NCBI GenBank assembly: GCA_035935115.1
Contig: DASYXK010000021.1
Span: forward strand, 62,001 to 126,000
Reading direction: 5' to 3'
Length of the DNA: 64,000 nt
From: TA-20 sp035935115
GTDB taxonomy: Archaea > Thermoproteota > Nitrososphaeria > Nitrososphaerales > Nitrosopumilaceae
In this document: positions 16,881-25,274 of the stretch, piece after piece
Layout of the letters: each line of letters begins with the position of its first letter
Numbering within the stretch: position 1 is the first letter of the stretch
Program-made: the position numbers and the translations under genes
Notes under the pieces: model-generated
Seen by the model: only the letters and a program-made list of their open reading frames with translations
Database searches by the model: none
Told to the model about the DNA's origin: nothing

Positions 16881-17696
16881 TTGAAACTTTCGATTGCAAT
16901 TCCAGATTCTTCAGTAAGTGATGAATCAACAAATCTTGGTAAATCAACAAAAATTTCTTTAATAGCTCGAGCATGTGCAATTTTTCGTGTACAGACTATT
17001 TACATATATCATGAAAGCTCTGGAAGTGATAGCGATAGGGTATTAATACGTACCATTTTAAAATATCTTGAAACGCCACAATATCTTAGAAGAGGACTTT
17101 TCCAAAGAATTTCAGAACTACGGTTTGCTGGAAGCCTAAGCCCATTAAAAATTCCACATCATTCTTACACATCAGATTCTCGACAAGTAAAAGCTGGAGA
17201 CATAAGAGAAGGAATGATAGTTTTTGCAAGAGGTAAAAAATCTGTCGATGTAGGACTTGAACAACTCATTTTATATTCTGGAAATGATGAAGTAGGCAAA
17301 AGAGTTACAATGCAATTTAAGACTGGATATCCAGAACTTTTGGCAAAGCAAATCTCTAGAAGTGAGATTAAACAATATTGGGGATATGAGGTGAAAGAAA
17401 GTGCAAATTTACGTGCGCTTCTTTCTGGATGGAATTCTAATGTGATATTAACTTCAAGAAAAGGCAAACCTATACACAAAGCACAAAATTATTTTGATGA
17501 AATTTCAAATAATCCAGTTCTGGTTGTGTTTGGTACTCCTGAACGAGGAATACATGAAATTCTTGGAGTATCGATAAAAGAAATTCCAAAATCACAGAAT
17601 CTTAATTTCTTTCCTGAACAGGCTACTGAAACTGTACGACTAGAAGAAGCAATAATTGGGACTTTGGCGATCTTAAATGTTCTTACTCGCAAGTAA
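16881..17696 (+). CDS. SPOUT-family RNA methyltransferase (putative RNA uridine N3 methyltransferase, DUF171)
   Basis: A 271-residue protein from a TTG start. It opens SIAIPDSSVSDESTNLGKSTKISLIARACAIF-like in two blocks (ARACAIFRVQTIYIY), and has the SPOUT C-terminal knot features VLVVFGTPERGIHEIL. The internal OB-like insertion includes VKAGDIREGMIVFARGKKSVDVGL. In archaea this family is commonly encoded directly before rpl3, as here, which supports a role in ribosomal RNA modification. The RNA target is not known from sequence. Confidence 0.8.
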   Translation: MKLSIAIPDSSVSDESTNLGKSTKISLIARACAIFRVQTIYIYHESSGSDSDRVLIRTILKYLETPQYLRRGLFQRISELRFAGSLSPLKIPHHSYTSDSRQVKAGDIREGMIVFARGKKSVDVGLEQLILYSGNDEVGKRVTMQFKTGYPELLAKQISRSEIKQYWGYEVKESANLRALLSGWNSNVILTSRKGKPIHKAQNYFDEISNNPVLVVFGTPERGIHEILGVSIKEIPKSQNLNFFPEQATETVRLEEAIIGTLAILNVLTRK

Positions 17697-17727
17697 GTTT
17701 ATTATTGTTTTATAGAATAATTTTTTA

Positions 17728-17829
17728 TTGTCTAAACAAAAACGCATATTACTTTTTGCAATAATTACTGGTTTAGCTTGTGTTATAATAGGAGGCATTG
17801 TCATTGTGTTTATGATTTCGCATTTGTAA
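17728..17829 (+). CDS. Tiny membrane protein
   Basis: A 33-residue ORF from a TTG: MSKQKRILLFAIITGL, continuing as a single hydrophobic segment (IIGGIVIVFMI) and ending SHL. A basic N-terminus followed by about 24 hydrophobic residues makes a one-span membrane protein. It lies between the RNA methyltransferase and rpl3 on the same strand. The support is composition only; the function is unknown. Confidence 0.4.
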   Translation: MSKQKRILLFAIITGLACVIIGGIVIVFMISHL

Positions 17830-17918
17830 TTTCTAGATCGTTTTTGCAAAAAATTACTATAATTTGGTATTTTAAATAGTAGACTTATAATGGGGTTTAC
17901 GACATTTTCTGTTTATCG

Positions 17919-18911
17919 ATGGGCCATAGAAAACATAGTCAGCCAAGGCGAGGAAGTCTTGCATATCTTCCAAGAGGGAGAGCGAAGAGCATGGAAGCAA
18001 GAATTCGTACTTGGCCACAAGAAGAAGGCGATCAGCCAAAACTCTTGGCACATGCTGGATTTAAGGCCGGTTGTATCAGAATAGCAAGTATTGATGATCG
18101 AGATAAAACTCCTAACTTTGGCAAACAACTTGTTAGCCTTGGAACCGTAGTTGTCACGCCGCCAATTGTTATAATTGGAGTTAGAGGGTATTCAAAAGAT
18201 AGATACGGTATTGATTCTTCTTTTGATGTTTATGCAAAAGAATTGCCAAAAGAATTGCCTAGACTATTTACAGCAAAATCTGACGAAAAAAGTCTTGAAC
18301 GTGCAGAAAAATCACTTGGAAGAATTAATGAAATTTTTGCCATTGCCGCAATTCTACCAGGACAAGCAGGTATTGATCAAAAAAAGCCATATGTTTTTGA
18401 GATAGCAGTAAAAGGCGGAGATATACAAAAACAATTTGCGTTTGTCAAAGATCTTTTAGGTAAAGAAGTTAAAGTTGATCAAGTTTTTCAAAAAGGTGCT
18501 GATGTTGATATTGCAGCCATAACAAAAGGTAAAGGAATTGAAGGCCCAATTACAAGATGGGGAGTAAAAAAGAAACAACACAAATCAAGAAAAAGTGTAA
18601 GAGCGCTTGGTACATTAGGCCCAATTAGTCCTGCAACTATCATGTATACTGTTCCAAGAGCTGGTCAACGAGGTTTTCATCAAAGAACACAATACAACAA
18701 TAGGATAATGATAATGAGTAACACACAAAATTCTGAATTCAAAATCAATCCTGCTGGAGGATTCAAACATTTTGGATTGGTAGAAGGAGATTTTGTAGTA
18801 ATACGAGGTTCGATTCCTGGAACTTATAGAAGACTGGTTAAACTACGCTCTCCAATGCGTCACAGAACTTCTAAAATTACACAACCAAAAGTTTTGGAGA
18901 TAATGATATGA
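17919..18911 (+). CDS. rpl3: Ribosomal protein uL3
   Basis: A 330-residue archaeal-type L3, starting MGHRKHSQPRRGSLAYLPRG. Motifs include PPIVIIGVRGY and the conserved AGQRGFHQRTQYNNRI loop, which reaches the peptidyl transferase centre, and NPAGGFKHFG. The ATG at 17919 is preferred, since an out-of-frame ATG occurs at 17890. It is the first gene of the ribosomal operon and overlaps rpl4 by 4 bp. Confidence 0.95.
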   Translation: MGHRKHSQPRRGSLAYLPRGRAKSMEARIRTWPQEEGDQPKLLAHAGFKAGCIRIASIDDRDKTPNFGKQLVSLGTVVVTPPIVIIGVRGYSKDRYGIDSSFDVYAKELPKELPRLFTAKSDEKSLERAEKSLGRINEIFAIAAILPGQAGIDQKKPYVFEIAVKGGDIQKQFAFVKDLLGKEVKVDQVFQKGADVDIAAITKGKGIEGPITRWGVKKKQHKSRKSVRALGTLGPISPATIMYTVPRAGQRGFHQRTQYNNRIMIMSNTQNSEFKINPAGGFKHFGLVEGDFVVIRGSIPGTYRRLVKLRSPMRHRTSKITQPKVLEIMI

Positions 18912-19723
18912 CCATACAAGTATTTTCAATAAATGGTTCAAAACAAGAAGAAATCGAATTACCACTTATTTTTTCTACGCCGTTGCGAACAGATCTTTTA
19001 CATCGAGCATACATAAATTTAGAATCGCATAAATTTCAAACTCAAGGACGATATCCACTTGCTGGTATGAATGTTGTAGCAGAATCAAATAGTCCTCCTA
19101 CTGGTCATCATCAAGCAAGAGTTGCTAGAATGCATGGCGGTGGTGGTGGTAGACAGGGACAAGGTGGCGGTGTTGCAATGGTACGAGGTGGAAGACAGGC
19201 ACATCCTCCTACAACAGAAAAAGTGACTTACAAGATGTTAAATAAAAAAGAAAACAAACTTGCTTTATGTTCTGCAATTGCAGCAACTGCATCTGAATCA
19301 CTAGTAAAATTACGTGGTCATAAAATTGATAAACTTGAATCGTTTCCAATTATTGTTTCTGATGAAATTGAATCTATATCAAAATCAAAGGAACTTGCAA
19401 AATTCTTTGAAGCACTTAATTTGACACAAGATATTGATAGATTAAAAAATAGACTAAAGCGTCGTTCTGGAAAACCTCAGTTGCGAGGTAGAAAATCTAA
19501 GATTGGAAAAAGCATACTAATTGTAGTAAAAGACTCTAAGAATCTGTCAAAAGCAACTGGGACATTTTTAGGTGTAGATGTAAAAGCAGTGAATAGCTTG
19601 AGTGTTTTAGATCTAGTTCCAGGTGCTCAACCAATCAGATTAACAGTATTTTCAAAGGGCGCAATTGAGGAATTGGCAAAGATAAAATCTCCACATTTGG
19701 AGCTAATGGTGATAAAAAGATGA
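18908..19723 (+). CDS. rpl4: Ribosomal protein uL4
   Basis: A 271-residue archaeal L4. The Gly/Arg-rich loop around residues 75-95 (RMHGGGGGRQGQGGGVAM) is the internal extension that lines the exit tunnel. The C-terminal domain contains NSLSVLDLVPGAQPIRL. The start overlaps rpl3 and the stop overlaps rpl23 by 4 bp each (ATGA type), so translation is coupled. Confidence 0.95.
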   Translation: MTIQVFSINGSKQEEIELPLIFSTPLRTDLLHRAYINLESHKFQTQGRYPLAGMNVVAESNSPPTGHHQARVARMHGGGGGRQGQGGGVAMVRGGRQAHPPTTEKVTYKMLNKKENKLALCSAIAATASESLVKLRGHKIDKLESFPIIVSDEIESISKSKELAKFFEALNLTQDIDRLKNRLKRRSGKPQLRGRKSKIGKSILIVVKDSKNLSKATGTFLGVDVKAVNSLSVLDLVPGAQPIRLTVFSKGAIEELAKIKSPHLELMVIKR

Positions 19724-19986
19724 ATACAGAAGAAGCAAATCACATTGTACTCAAACCATATGTTACAGAAAAGACATTTGCACTAGTTGAAAATGAAAAC
19801 AGAATTTGTTTTCTAGTTAAGGAAACTTCTACCAAACCAAAAATCATGGAAGCAGTAAAAATTCTCTACAAAGAAGATCCTGTAAGCGTAAATGTCTGCA
19901 GAACAGTTTATGGTAAAAAGGCATTTGTCAAATTCCAAACTGTAGAAAAGGCAAGAGATCTTGCAACAAAGATAGGAATGCTATAA
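19720..19986 (+). CDS. rpl23: Ribosomal protein uL23
   Basis: An 88-residue L23, the exit-tunnel protein that docks SRP and chaperones. It contains the family core HIVLKPYVTEKTFALVE and the loop VNVCRTVYGKKAFVKF. Length is normal for archaea. In most archaea rpl2 follows; here the next gene is rps19 after a 41-bp gap (see findings). Confidence 0.95.
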   Translation: MNTEEANHIVLKPYVTEKTFALVENENRICFLVKETSTKPKIMEAVKILYKEDPVSVNVCRTVYGKKAFVKFQTVEKARDLATKIGML

Positions 19987-20027
19987 TATGGTCTGCTTTG
20001 AATCATTTCGAATGATGGTGAATATAC

Positions 20028-20423
20028 ATGGTTAAAGAATTCAAGTATAGAGGCGTATCTACAGAAGAATTACAGACTCTGTCATTAGAAAAACTCTTTG
20101 AGCTATTTCCAGCAAGAGCCAGAAGGTCTCTTACTAGAGGTATTACTGATAATAAAAGAAAATTACTAGAGGAAGTAAAGTTGACAAAAGCAGGCAAACT
20201 TACTACTCCGATTAAAACACATCTTAGAGATTTGATAATTCTTCCATATATGATAGGACTTACAATTAATGTTTTCACAGGAAAAGAATTTCATCCAGTC
20301 ATAATAAAACCAGAAATGGTTGGTCACTATCTGGGTGAGTTTTCATTAACAAACAAAAGGGTTCAACACGGGGCACCTGGTGTTGGAGCATCACGTTCTA
20401 GCTTGTATGTGCCATTAAAGTGA
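20028..20423 (+). CDS. rps19: Ribosomal protein uS19
   Basis: A 131-residue archaeal S19. Key segments are LPARARRSLTRG-like (FPARARRSLTRGI), THLRDLIILPYMIG, VFTGKEFHPVIIKPEMVGHYLGEF and the basic end RVQHGAPGVGASRSS. S19 sits in the head of the small subunit. The 41-bp gap before it contains a small hairpin, ATCATT-TCG-AATGAT (20002-20016), at the place where rpl2 is normally found. Confidence 0.95.
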   Translation: MVKEFKYRGVSTEELQTLSLEKLFELFPARARRSLTRGITDNKRKLLEEVKLTKAGKLTTPIKTHLRDLIILPYMIGLTINVFTGKEFHPVIIKPEMVGHYLGEFSLTNKRVQHGAPGVGASRSSLYVPLK

Positions 20424-20428
20424 GTAAT

Positions 20429-20884
20429 ATGCAATTCAAATATGCTTTTCAAAATTATGACAGGACAAGACACGTTCGCGCTTCACTTAGGGAAAAAACA
20501 ATTTCTCACAAACATGCACGTGAAATTGCAGTCAAAATAAAAGGCATGTCGATAGAAACTGCTAGAGATTATCTGCAAGATGTCATAAGACTGAAACGCG
20601 CAGTACCATTTAGAAGATATAACAACGAGGTCGGGCACAAATCAGACACAGGAGTAATGTCTGGAAGATATCCGCAAAAAGCAGCTACTGAATTTGTCAA
20701 ACTTATTGATAATTTAGAATCAAACGCAGAATACCGTGGGATGGACTTGGACAGATTAAAAATAATAAATGCTACTGTACATAAGGGAAGAAAACTTCAA
20801 AGGTTTACTCCACGTGCAATGGGAAGAGCATCACCAAAAGTTGACATACTAACACATGTGGAACTTGTAGCTCAGGAGATTTAA
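20429..20884 (+). CDS. rpl22: Ribosomal protein uL22
   Basis: About 151 residues from the ATG at 20429; a GTG at 20420 overlapping the rps19 stop is the alternative. The long beta-hairpin region that lines the exit tunnel is present, along with the archaeal features VRASLREKTISHKHA and RYPQKAATEFVKLIDN. The end reads SPKVDILTHVELVAQ. It is followed by rps3 with a 1-bp gap. Confidence 0.95.
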   Translation: MQFKYAFQNYDRTRHVRASLREKTISHKHAREIAVKIKGMSIETARDYLQDVIRLKRAVPFRRYNNEVGHKSDTGVMSGRYPQKAATEFVKLIDNLESNAEYRGMDLDRLKIINATVHKGRKLQRFTPRAMGRASPKVDILTHVELVAQEI

Positions 20885-20885
20885 A

Positions 20886-21668
20886 ATGTCATCAGTAAAA
20901 AACGTGATAAATGATAGTTACAAACTCATGCTTCTAAAAGACTATCTTAGAGAGGCTATTAAAGAAGCAGGTTTTTCTGAAGTCGATATACAAAAAACAC
21001 CGACAGGAACTCGTGTAGGATTGCATGTTACAAGACCTGGCATAGTCATAGGCAGAAAAGGTTCTGGAATACGTGATCTGACAAAAGTTTTAGAAAAAGA
21101 CTTTGATCTTAAGAATCCGCAAATTTCAGTTATAGAAATTATCAGACCAGAGCTTCAACCAAGTGTGATGTGCAATAGAATGTCACAGCATCTTGCAAGA
21201 GGAACTGCATTTAGGCGTGCTGTGATGTGGACCATGCAAACAATAATGAATGCTGGTGCAATGGGCGTACAAATTACAACTTCAGGAAAATTGAGGGGAG
21301 ATCGTTCGTCTTTTGAAAAACACAGTAAAGGAATTTTACCAAGAGCAGGTCATTTTGCAGATGTTATAGTTTCTGAAGACATTGTTCATGTTCAAACAAA
21401 GATGGGTCTGATTGGAGTACGAATCAGAATTGCAATAAAAGAGAGATACGTTCCGGAATTTGAACTTAGAGCGATGAAAAAAGAGGCTGTAATAGCAAAA
21501 CCACCGATAATTGAAGAAAAAGAAGTTGAAGTAAAAGAAATTGAAATAATAGAAGAAATTCCAGTAGATCCAACAAAACCAAGAACTGAAAGTGAACTAA
21601 TTGCAATCGAAGAAAAACTAGTTGAACAAGTCGAGACTTTTGAAGAAATTGAGGAGGAATTAAAGTAA
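20886..21668 (+). CDS. rps3: Ribosomal protein uS3
   Basis: A 260-residue S3. The N-terminal KH domain has the GRKGSGIRDLT loop (after RPGIVI), and the C-terminal domain contains MNAGAMGVQITTSGKLRGDR. After residue about 200 the protein carries a Glu-rich acidic tail of roughly 60 residues (IEEKEVEVKEIEIIEEI), which is probably disordered. The stop overlaps rpl29 by one base. Confidence 0.95.
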   Translation: MSSVKNVINDSYKLMLLKDYLREAIKEAGFSEVDIQKTPTGTRVGLHVTRPGIVIGRKGSGIRDLTKVLEKDFDLKNPQISVIEIIRPELQPSVMCNRMSQHLARGTAFRRAVMWTMQTIMNAGAMGVQITTSGKLRGDRSSFEKHSKGILPRAGHFADVIVSEDIVHVQTKMGLIGVRIRIAIKERYVPEFELRAMKKEAVIAKPPIIEEKEVEVKEIEIIEEIPVDPTKPRTESELIAIEEKLVEQVETFEEIEEELK

Positions 21669-21871
21669 TGACACGAATGAAAATGAAAACAATACGTCAA
21701 TTCAATGAAACTGATCTAAAAGATAGGTTGGGACAACTTCGTTCAGAACTTATAAAATTACGTATAGAGTCATCAAAAGGCACTCTTAAAAAAGAAAGCG
21801 GTAAACTGAAACCATTGCGAAGAGATATTGCTAGAATGCTAACAAGACTAAATGAGATGAAAAAACAATGA
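21668..21871 (+). CDS. rpl29: Ribosomal protein uL29
   Basis: A 67-residue L29 with the usual two-helix hairpin: QFNETDLKDRLGQLRSEL, then RIESSKGTLKKESGKLK and a basic C-terminal helix ARMLTRLNEMKK. It lies at the exit tunnel opening next to L23. The ATG shares a base with the rps3 stop, and the stop overlaps rnp1 by 4 bp. Confidence 0.93.
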   Translation: MTRMKMKTIRQFNETDLKDRLGQLRSELIKLRIESSKGTLKKESGKLKPLRRDIARMLTRLNEMKKQ

Positions 21872-22134
21872 TTACTCAAGAAAACCTACTCATACATGAA
21901 CTAATAGGATTAGAAGCTACAGTGATGAAAAGCAATAATGAACAAATCACTGGTATTTCAGGAAAAGTTGTAGATGAAACAAAATCAATGTTATTTCTAA
22001 ATACAGTAAATGGCATTAAAAAAATACCAAAAGAAAATGCCGAATGGAAGTTTTCTTTTGATAAAAACGAATGTACAGTGAATGGCAACTTGCTAACAAA
22101 AAGACCTCAAGAAAGATTGGGAGGAAAAACATGA
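21868..22134 (+). CDS. rnp1: RNase P protein component 1 (Rnp1/Pop4)
   Basis: An 88-residue protein matching archaeal Rnp1 (p29/Pop4). LLIHELIGLEATVMKSNNEQ is followed by GISGKVVDETKSMLFL and IPKENAEWKFSF, an Sm-like beta-barrel. It partners RNase P RNA in tRNA 5'-end processing. Its location inside the ribosomal operon between rpl29 and rps17 is standard in archaea and confirms the identity. Confidence 0.93.
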   Translation: MITQENLLIHELIGLEATVMKSNNEQITGISGKVVDETKSMLFLNTVNGIKKIPKENAEWKFSFDKNECTVNGNLLTKRPQERLGGKT

Positions 22135-22454
22135 CACGCAATATTGGAATTCCAGTAACTGTTCCTGCAACAGAATGCACTGATCATCTTTGCCCATTTC
22201 ATGGTACGCTTAGTGTACGTGGAAAATTGATTCAAGGCAAAGTAGTAAGTGCAAAAGCACCAAAAATGGTTGTTGTTCAACAAGAAACTCCAAAGTTTAT
22301 TACAAAATACAAAAGATATGCAAGAAGTCAAAGCAAAACTCACGCATACAAACCATCTTGCATTGATGTAAAAGAAGGTGATATTGTTCTAACCGCAGAG
22401 TGTAAGCCTATCTCAAAGAGTGTTTCATTTGTAGTCGTGGAGGTCAAGTCATAA
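22131..22454 (+). CDS. rps17: Ribosomal protein uS17
   Basis: A 107-residue S17 from the ATG at 22131, overlapping the end of rnp1 by 4 bp. It has the archaeal N-terminal CTDHLCPFHGTLSVRGKLIQG segment in two parts (CTDHLCPFHG, LSVRGKLI) and the OB-fold core KAPKMVVVQQETPKF with RSQSKTHAYKPSCI. The longer open frame from 22071 is not used. Confidence 0.94.
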   Translation: MTRNIGIPVTVPATECTDHLCPFHGTLSVRGKLIQGKVVSAKAPKMVVVQQETPKFITKYKRYARSQSKTHAYKPSCIDVKEGDIVLTAECKPISKSVSFVVVEVKS

Positions 22455-22891
22455 TGGGCGCAACTAAAAGTCGTGCAGTATCTGCAAAAGGTGTTCAAGA
22501 ATTCAGACCGTATATTACTAGAGCGCTTCCACTAGGAGCTCAAATTATTTGTGCAGATAATACAGGCGCAAAAGTTTTAGAAATTATCATGGTTCAAAAA
22601 ACAAAAACCAGAGTTTCAAGATATCCTTCTGCTGCTGTAGGTGATTTTGTAAACGTAGTTGTCAAAAAAGGACCTGGAGAATTGCGAGGTCAAATTTTTG
22701 GAGCTGTTGTAATAAGACAAAAATATCCAATTAAAAGACTAAGTGGAGTAAGACTTTGTTTTGAGGATAATGCAGGTGTACTGGTTACACCTGAAGGGGA
22801 GATCAAGGGAACTGAGATCAAAGGCCCTGTTGCAGCAGAAGCATCAGAAAAATGGCCAAGAATAGCAAACCTTGCATCTATGGTGGTATAA
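22454..22891 (+). CDS. rpl14: Ribosomal protein uL14
   Basis: A 145-residue L14 with the signature ADNTGAKVLEIIMVQ and the beta-barrel motifs VGDFVNVVVKKGPGELRGQ and RQKYPIKRLSGVRLCFEDN. L14 lies at the subunit interface next to L19 and the sarcin-ricin loop. The ATG overlaps the rps17 stop (TAATG). Confidence 0.95.
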   Translation: MGATKSRAVSAKGVQEFRPYITRALPLGAQIICADNTGAKVLEIIMVQKTKTRVSRYPSAAVGDFVNVVVKKGPGELRGQIFGAVVIRQKYPIKRLSGVRLCFEDNAGVLVTPEGEIKGTEIKGPVAAEASEKWPRIANLASMVV

Positions 22892-22892
22892 A

Positions 22893-23453
22893 ATGAAGCC
22901 AACAATAATCCGAAACAGAATGATTTACCAAGCACCACATCATTTTAAAAGTAAACAACTAGGATCGATGCTTTCAAAAGAACTACAAGAAAAATATCAT
23001 AAACACAGTGCACGTGTAGTTGAAGGTGATAATGTAAAAGTAATGCGTGGCGAATTCAAAGGAATCGAAGGCAAGGTAACTCAGGTGTCATCAGAAAAAA
23101 ACGGAGTGGCAATTGAGGGAATAAAACGTGAAAAACTCAAAGGTGGTAATGTCGATCTTTACATTCATACGTCAAATCTTATGATTACTAGCTTAAATCT
23201 GGAGGACAAATGGAGACAAAACAGACTTGAAGGACAAAAAACAAAGACTCCGAAAGAAAAACCCATAGAATCTCAAAAAGAAATTTCAAAACCAAAAGAA
23301 GCTCCTGAAACTAAAGAAAAATCAAAACAAATCAATGAAACCACAAAAACAGTGCCAAAACCTAAAAAGAAAATTACTAAATCAGAAAAACTACCAGAAA
23401 AAAAAGGAAAACAAACAAAAACAGCTAAATCGGCAAAAAAGGAGACTAAATAA
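22893..23453 (+). CDS. rpl24: Ribosomal protein uL24 with Lys-rich C-terminal tail
   Basis: 186 residues from the ATG at 22893. Residues 1-112 are a normal archaeal L24, with the KOW motif VVEGDNVKVMRGEFKGIEG and the LYIHTSNLMITSLNL end. Residues from about 115 onward form a 70-residue tail made almost only of Lys, Glu, Pro, Thr and Ser. Tails like this are disordered and probably touch rRNA on the surface. The stop overlaps the rps4e start. Confidence 0.93.
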   Translation: MKPTIIRNRMIYQAPHHFKSKQLGSMLSKELQEKYHKHSARVVEGDNVKVMRGEFKGIEGKVTQVSSEKNGVAIEGIKREKLKGGNVDLYIHTSNLMITSLNLEDKWRQNRLEGQKTKTPKEKPIESQKEISKPKEAPETKEKSKQINETTKTVPKPKKKITKSEKLPEKKGKQTKTAKSAKKETK

Positions 23454-24169
23454 TGGTAAGCATAGCAGGAAGCAAGAAATTAAAACGTCAAATGGCTCCG
23501 ATTTTCTGGGGCATTACTAGAAAGGATTCTAGGTTTGTAGTAACTGTAAAGCCTGGGGGTCACTCAAAACATCTTGCAATACCAAGTGCTGTCTTTATAC
23601 GTGATACTTTAAAACTTGTAAATACACTAAGAGAAGTAAAATCAGTAATTTATGGAGGGAAAGTAAAGGTGGATGGTGTTACACGACGATCACTACACCA
23701 CGGAATTGGTCTTATGGATGTAGTAGAGCTTGAAGGAATTCCAGATGTTTATAGACTAGTACCAAAGAATTCCTTTGTACTGCAGCCAATTAAGATAAAT
23801 CCATCTGAAAAGACTAAGAAATTGCTTCAAGTAACGAAAAAAGCTACAATCAAAGATTCTAAAATGCAAATTGGATTTCATGATGGCCGAACTCTCATCT
23901 CTGACGCAAAAGTAAATATCGGTGATACATGTGTCATGCAAATTCCAGAAACTAAAATTCTTGATATTATAAAATTAGGGAAAGGTGCTCAAGTTGTTAT
24001 AACAAGTGGAATTAATGCAGGTCATGTTGGTAAAGTTATTGAGATAAAAGAAGGAACATTTGTACTTCCACGACGTGCGTTAGTAGATATTGGTGAAAGA
24101 CAAATTGACATTCCATCAGAGCTTGTGATGGCTGTAGGAAAAGACAAGCCAGTGATACAAATAGAGTGA
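23453..24169 (+). CDS. rps4e: Ribosomal protein eS4
   Basis: A 238-residue archaeal/eukaryotic S4e. It contains an S4 RNA-binding domain (IPSAVFIRDTLKLVNTLREV), a central domain with VELEGIPDVYRLVP, and a C-terminal KOW-like part with SGINAGHVGKVIEIKEGTFV. It has no bacterial counterpart, which supports archaeal origin. The start shares a base with the rpl24 stop. Confidence 0.94.
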   Translation: MVSIAGSKKLKRQMAPIFWGITRKDSRFVVTVKPGGHSKHLAIPSAVFIRDTLKLVNTLREVKSVIYGGKVKVDGVTRRSLHHGIGLMDVVELEGIPDVYRLVPKNSFVLQPIKINPSEKTKKLLQVTKKATIKDSKMQIGFHDGRTLISDAKVNIGDTCVMQIPETKILDIIKLGKGAQVVITSGINAGHVGKVIEIKEGTFVLPRRALVDIGERQIDIPSELVMAVGKDKPVIQIE

Positions 24170-24174
24170 ATATT

Positions 24175-24696
24175 ATGTCGCAAAAATTAGAATCCCAAAT
24201 GAAGAAAATAACAGTTGCCAAAGTAGTACTAAACATGGGTGTAGGTAAATCAGGTGAACCAATTGAGAAAGCAAAGCGCGCACTAGAACAAATTGCCGGA
24301 CAACAACCTAGTACTCGTATGGCAAAAGCAACACAAAGAGATTGGGGTGTACACAAAGGTGAGCCCATAGGCGTAGCTGTAACCCTTAGAAGAGAACCTG
24401 CAATTGAACTAATTAAACGATTATTTGATGCAAAGGGTAACCAGATAAAAGGTTCATCTTTTGACGATTTTGGAAATCTTTCATTTGGAATAAAAGAACA
24501 CATCGATATTCCAAAAGTGAAATATGATCCAGATGTTGGTATTTTGGGATTGGATGTATCAATTTCATTGGCAAGACCTGGATTTAATATAAGATTTAGA
24601 AGTAAACACAAGGCAAGTGTTGGACGTCATCATAGAATTACAAGTGAAGAAGCAAAGGCATTTCTGACCAAAGAATTTGGAATAGAGGTAGTATAA
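24175..24696 (+). CDS. rpl5: Ribosomal protein uL5
   Basis: About 173 residues from the ATG at 24175; a GTG at 24166 inside the end of rps4e is an alternative. Typical elements are KVVLNMGVGKSGEPIEKAK, RMAKATQRDWGVHKGEP and GLDVSISLARPGF. L5 holds 5S rRNA to the large subunit. The next gene begins one base after the stop. Confidence 0.94.
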   Translation: MSQKLESQMKKITVAKVVLNMGVGKSGEPIEKAKRALEQIAGQQPSTRMAKATQRDWGVHKGEPIGVAVTLRREPAIELIKRLFDAKGNQIKGSSFDDFGNLSFGIKEHIDIPKVKYDPDVGILGLDVSISLARPGFNIRFRSKHKASVGRHHRITSEEAKAFLTKEFGIEVV

Positions 24697-24697
24697 A

Positions 24698-24877
24698 ATG
24701 GTAAAAATTCGAGATTATGCAGTAACAGGAAGAACGGTTCACAAATTTGGCAAAGGTTCACGTTGGTGCAAGCGTTGTGGTGACTATAATGCAGTAATTC
24801 AAAAATATGATTTGGACCTATGCAGGCGCTGTTTCCGTGAAGTGGCTGTATCACTAGGATTTAGAAAGTTCAAGTGA
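24698..24877 (+). CDS. rps14: Ribosomal protein uS14 (zinc type)
   Basis: A 59-residue S14 from the ATG at 24698. Four cysteines form a zinc knuckle: Cys24 and Cys27 in WCKRCGDY, and Cys42 and Cys45 in LCRRCFREVA. The end LGFRKFK is the family's conserved tail. It fills the gap between rpl5 and rps8 exactly, and gene order supports the call. Confidence 0.95.
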   Translation: MVKIRDYAVTGRTVHKFGKGSRWCKRCGDYNAVIQKYDLDLCRRCFREVAVSLGFRKFK

Positions 24878-24881
24878 GAAT

Positions 24882-25274
24882 ATGCCCTCAAATAATATAA
24901 TTTCAAACCTGTTTGTTACACTTTTCAATACTGAAGCTAGACGCAAAAATGAGTGTATTGTATTGCCATCATCAAAACTTGCTATGGAGATACTAAAGAC
25001 ACTTCAAAATCATAAATATATTGGAGAATTTGAACACATTGATGATAAAAAAGGAGGTAAATTCAAAATTCAACTTTTGGCGAAAATAACAAAATGTGGT
25101 GCAATCACTCCTAGATTCAAAGTAAAAAAAGATGATTATGCTAAATGGGAGCACGAATATCTTCCATCATATTCACGAGGTATGCTACTAGTCACTACAA
25201 ATCATGGAGTAATGTCTCATCATGAAGCAACAACAAAAGGATTGGGAGGATTATTGATAGGATATGTCTACTAA
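24882..25274 (+). CDS. rps8: Ribosomal protein uS8
   Basis: A 130-residue S8. It starts with NIISNLFVTLFNTEARRKNE and ends with the conserved VTTNHGVMSHHEATTKGLGG and LLIGYVY, the archaeal version of the family's C-terminus. It binds the central domain of 16S rRNA. The stop overlaps rpl6 by 11 bp. Confidence 0.95.
   Translation: MPSNNIISNLFVTLFNTEARRKNECIVLPSSKLAMEILKTLQNHKYIGEFEHIDDKKGGKFKIQLLAKITKCGAITPRFKVKKDDYAKWEHEYLPSYSRGMLLVTTNHGVMSHHEATTKGLGGLLIGYVY

Noticed and set aside
21392..21879. Minus-strand frames over rps3 and rpl29 rich in Ser and Ile
   Set aside because: Shadow frames of the Glu-rich S3 tail and L29; no independent signals.
24036..24611. 191-codon minus-strand frame opposite rpl5
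   Set aside because: Long but antisense to rpl5 and rps4e, with no recognisable domain; codon content follows from the plus-strand genes.
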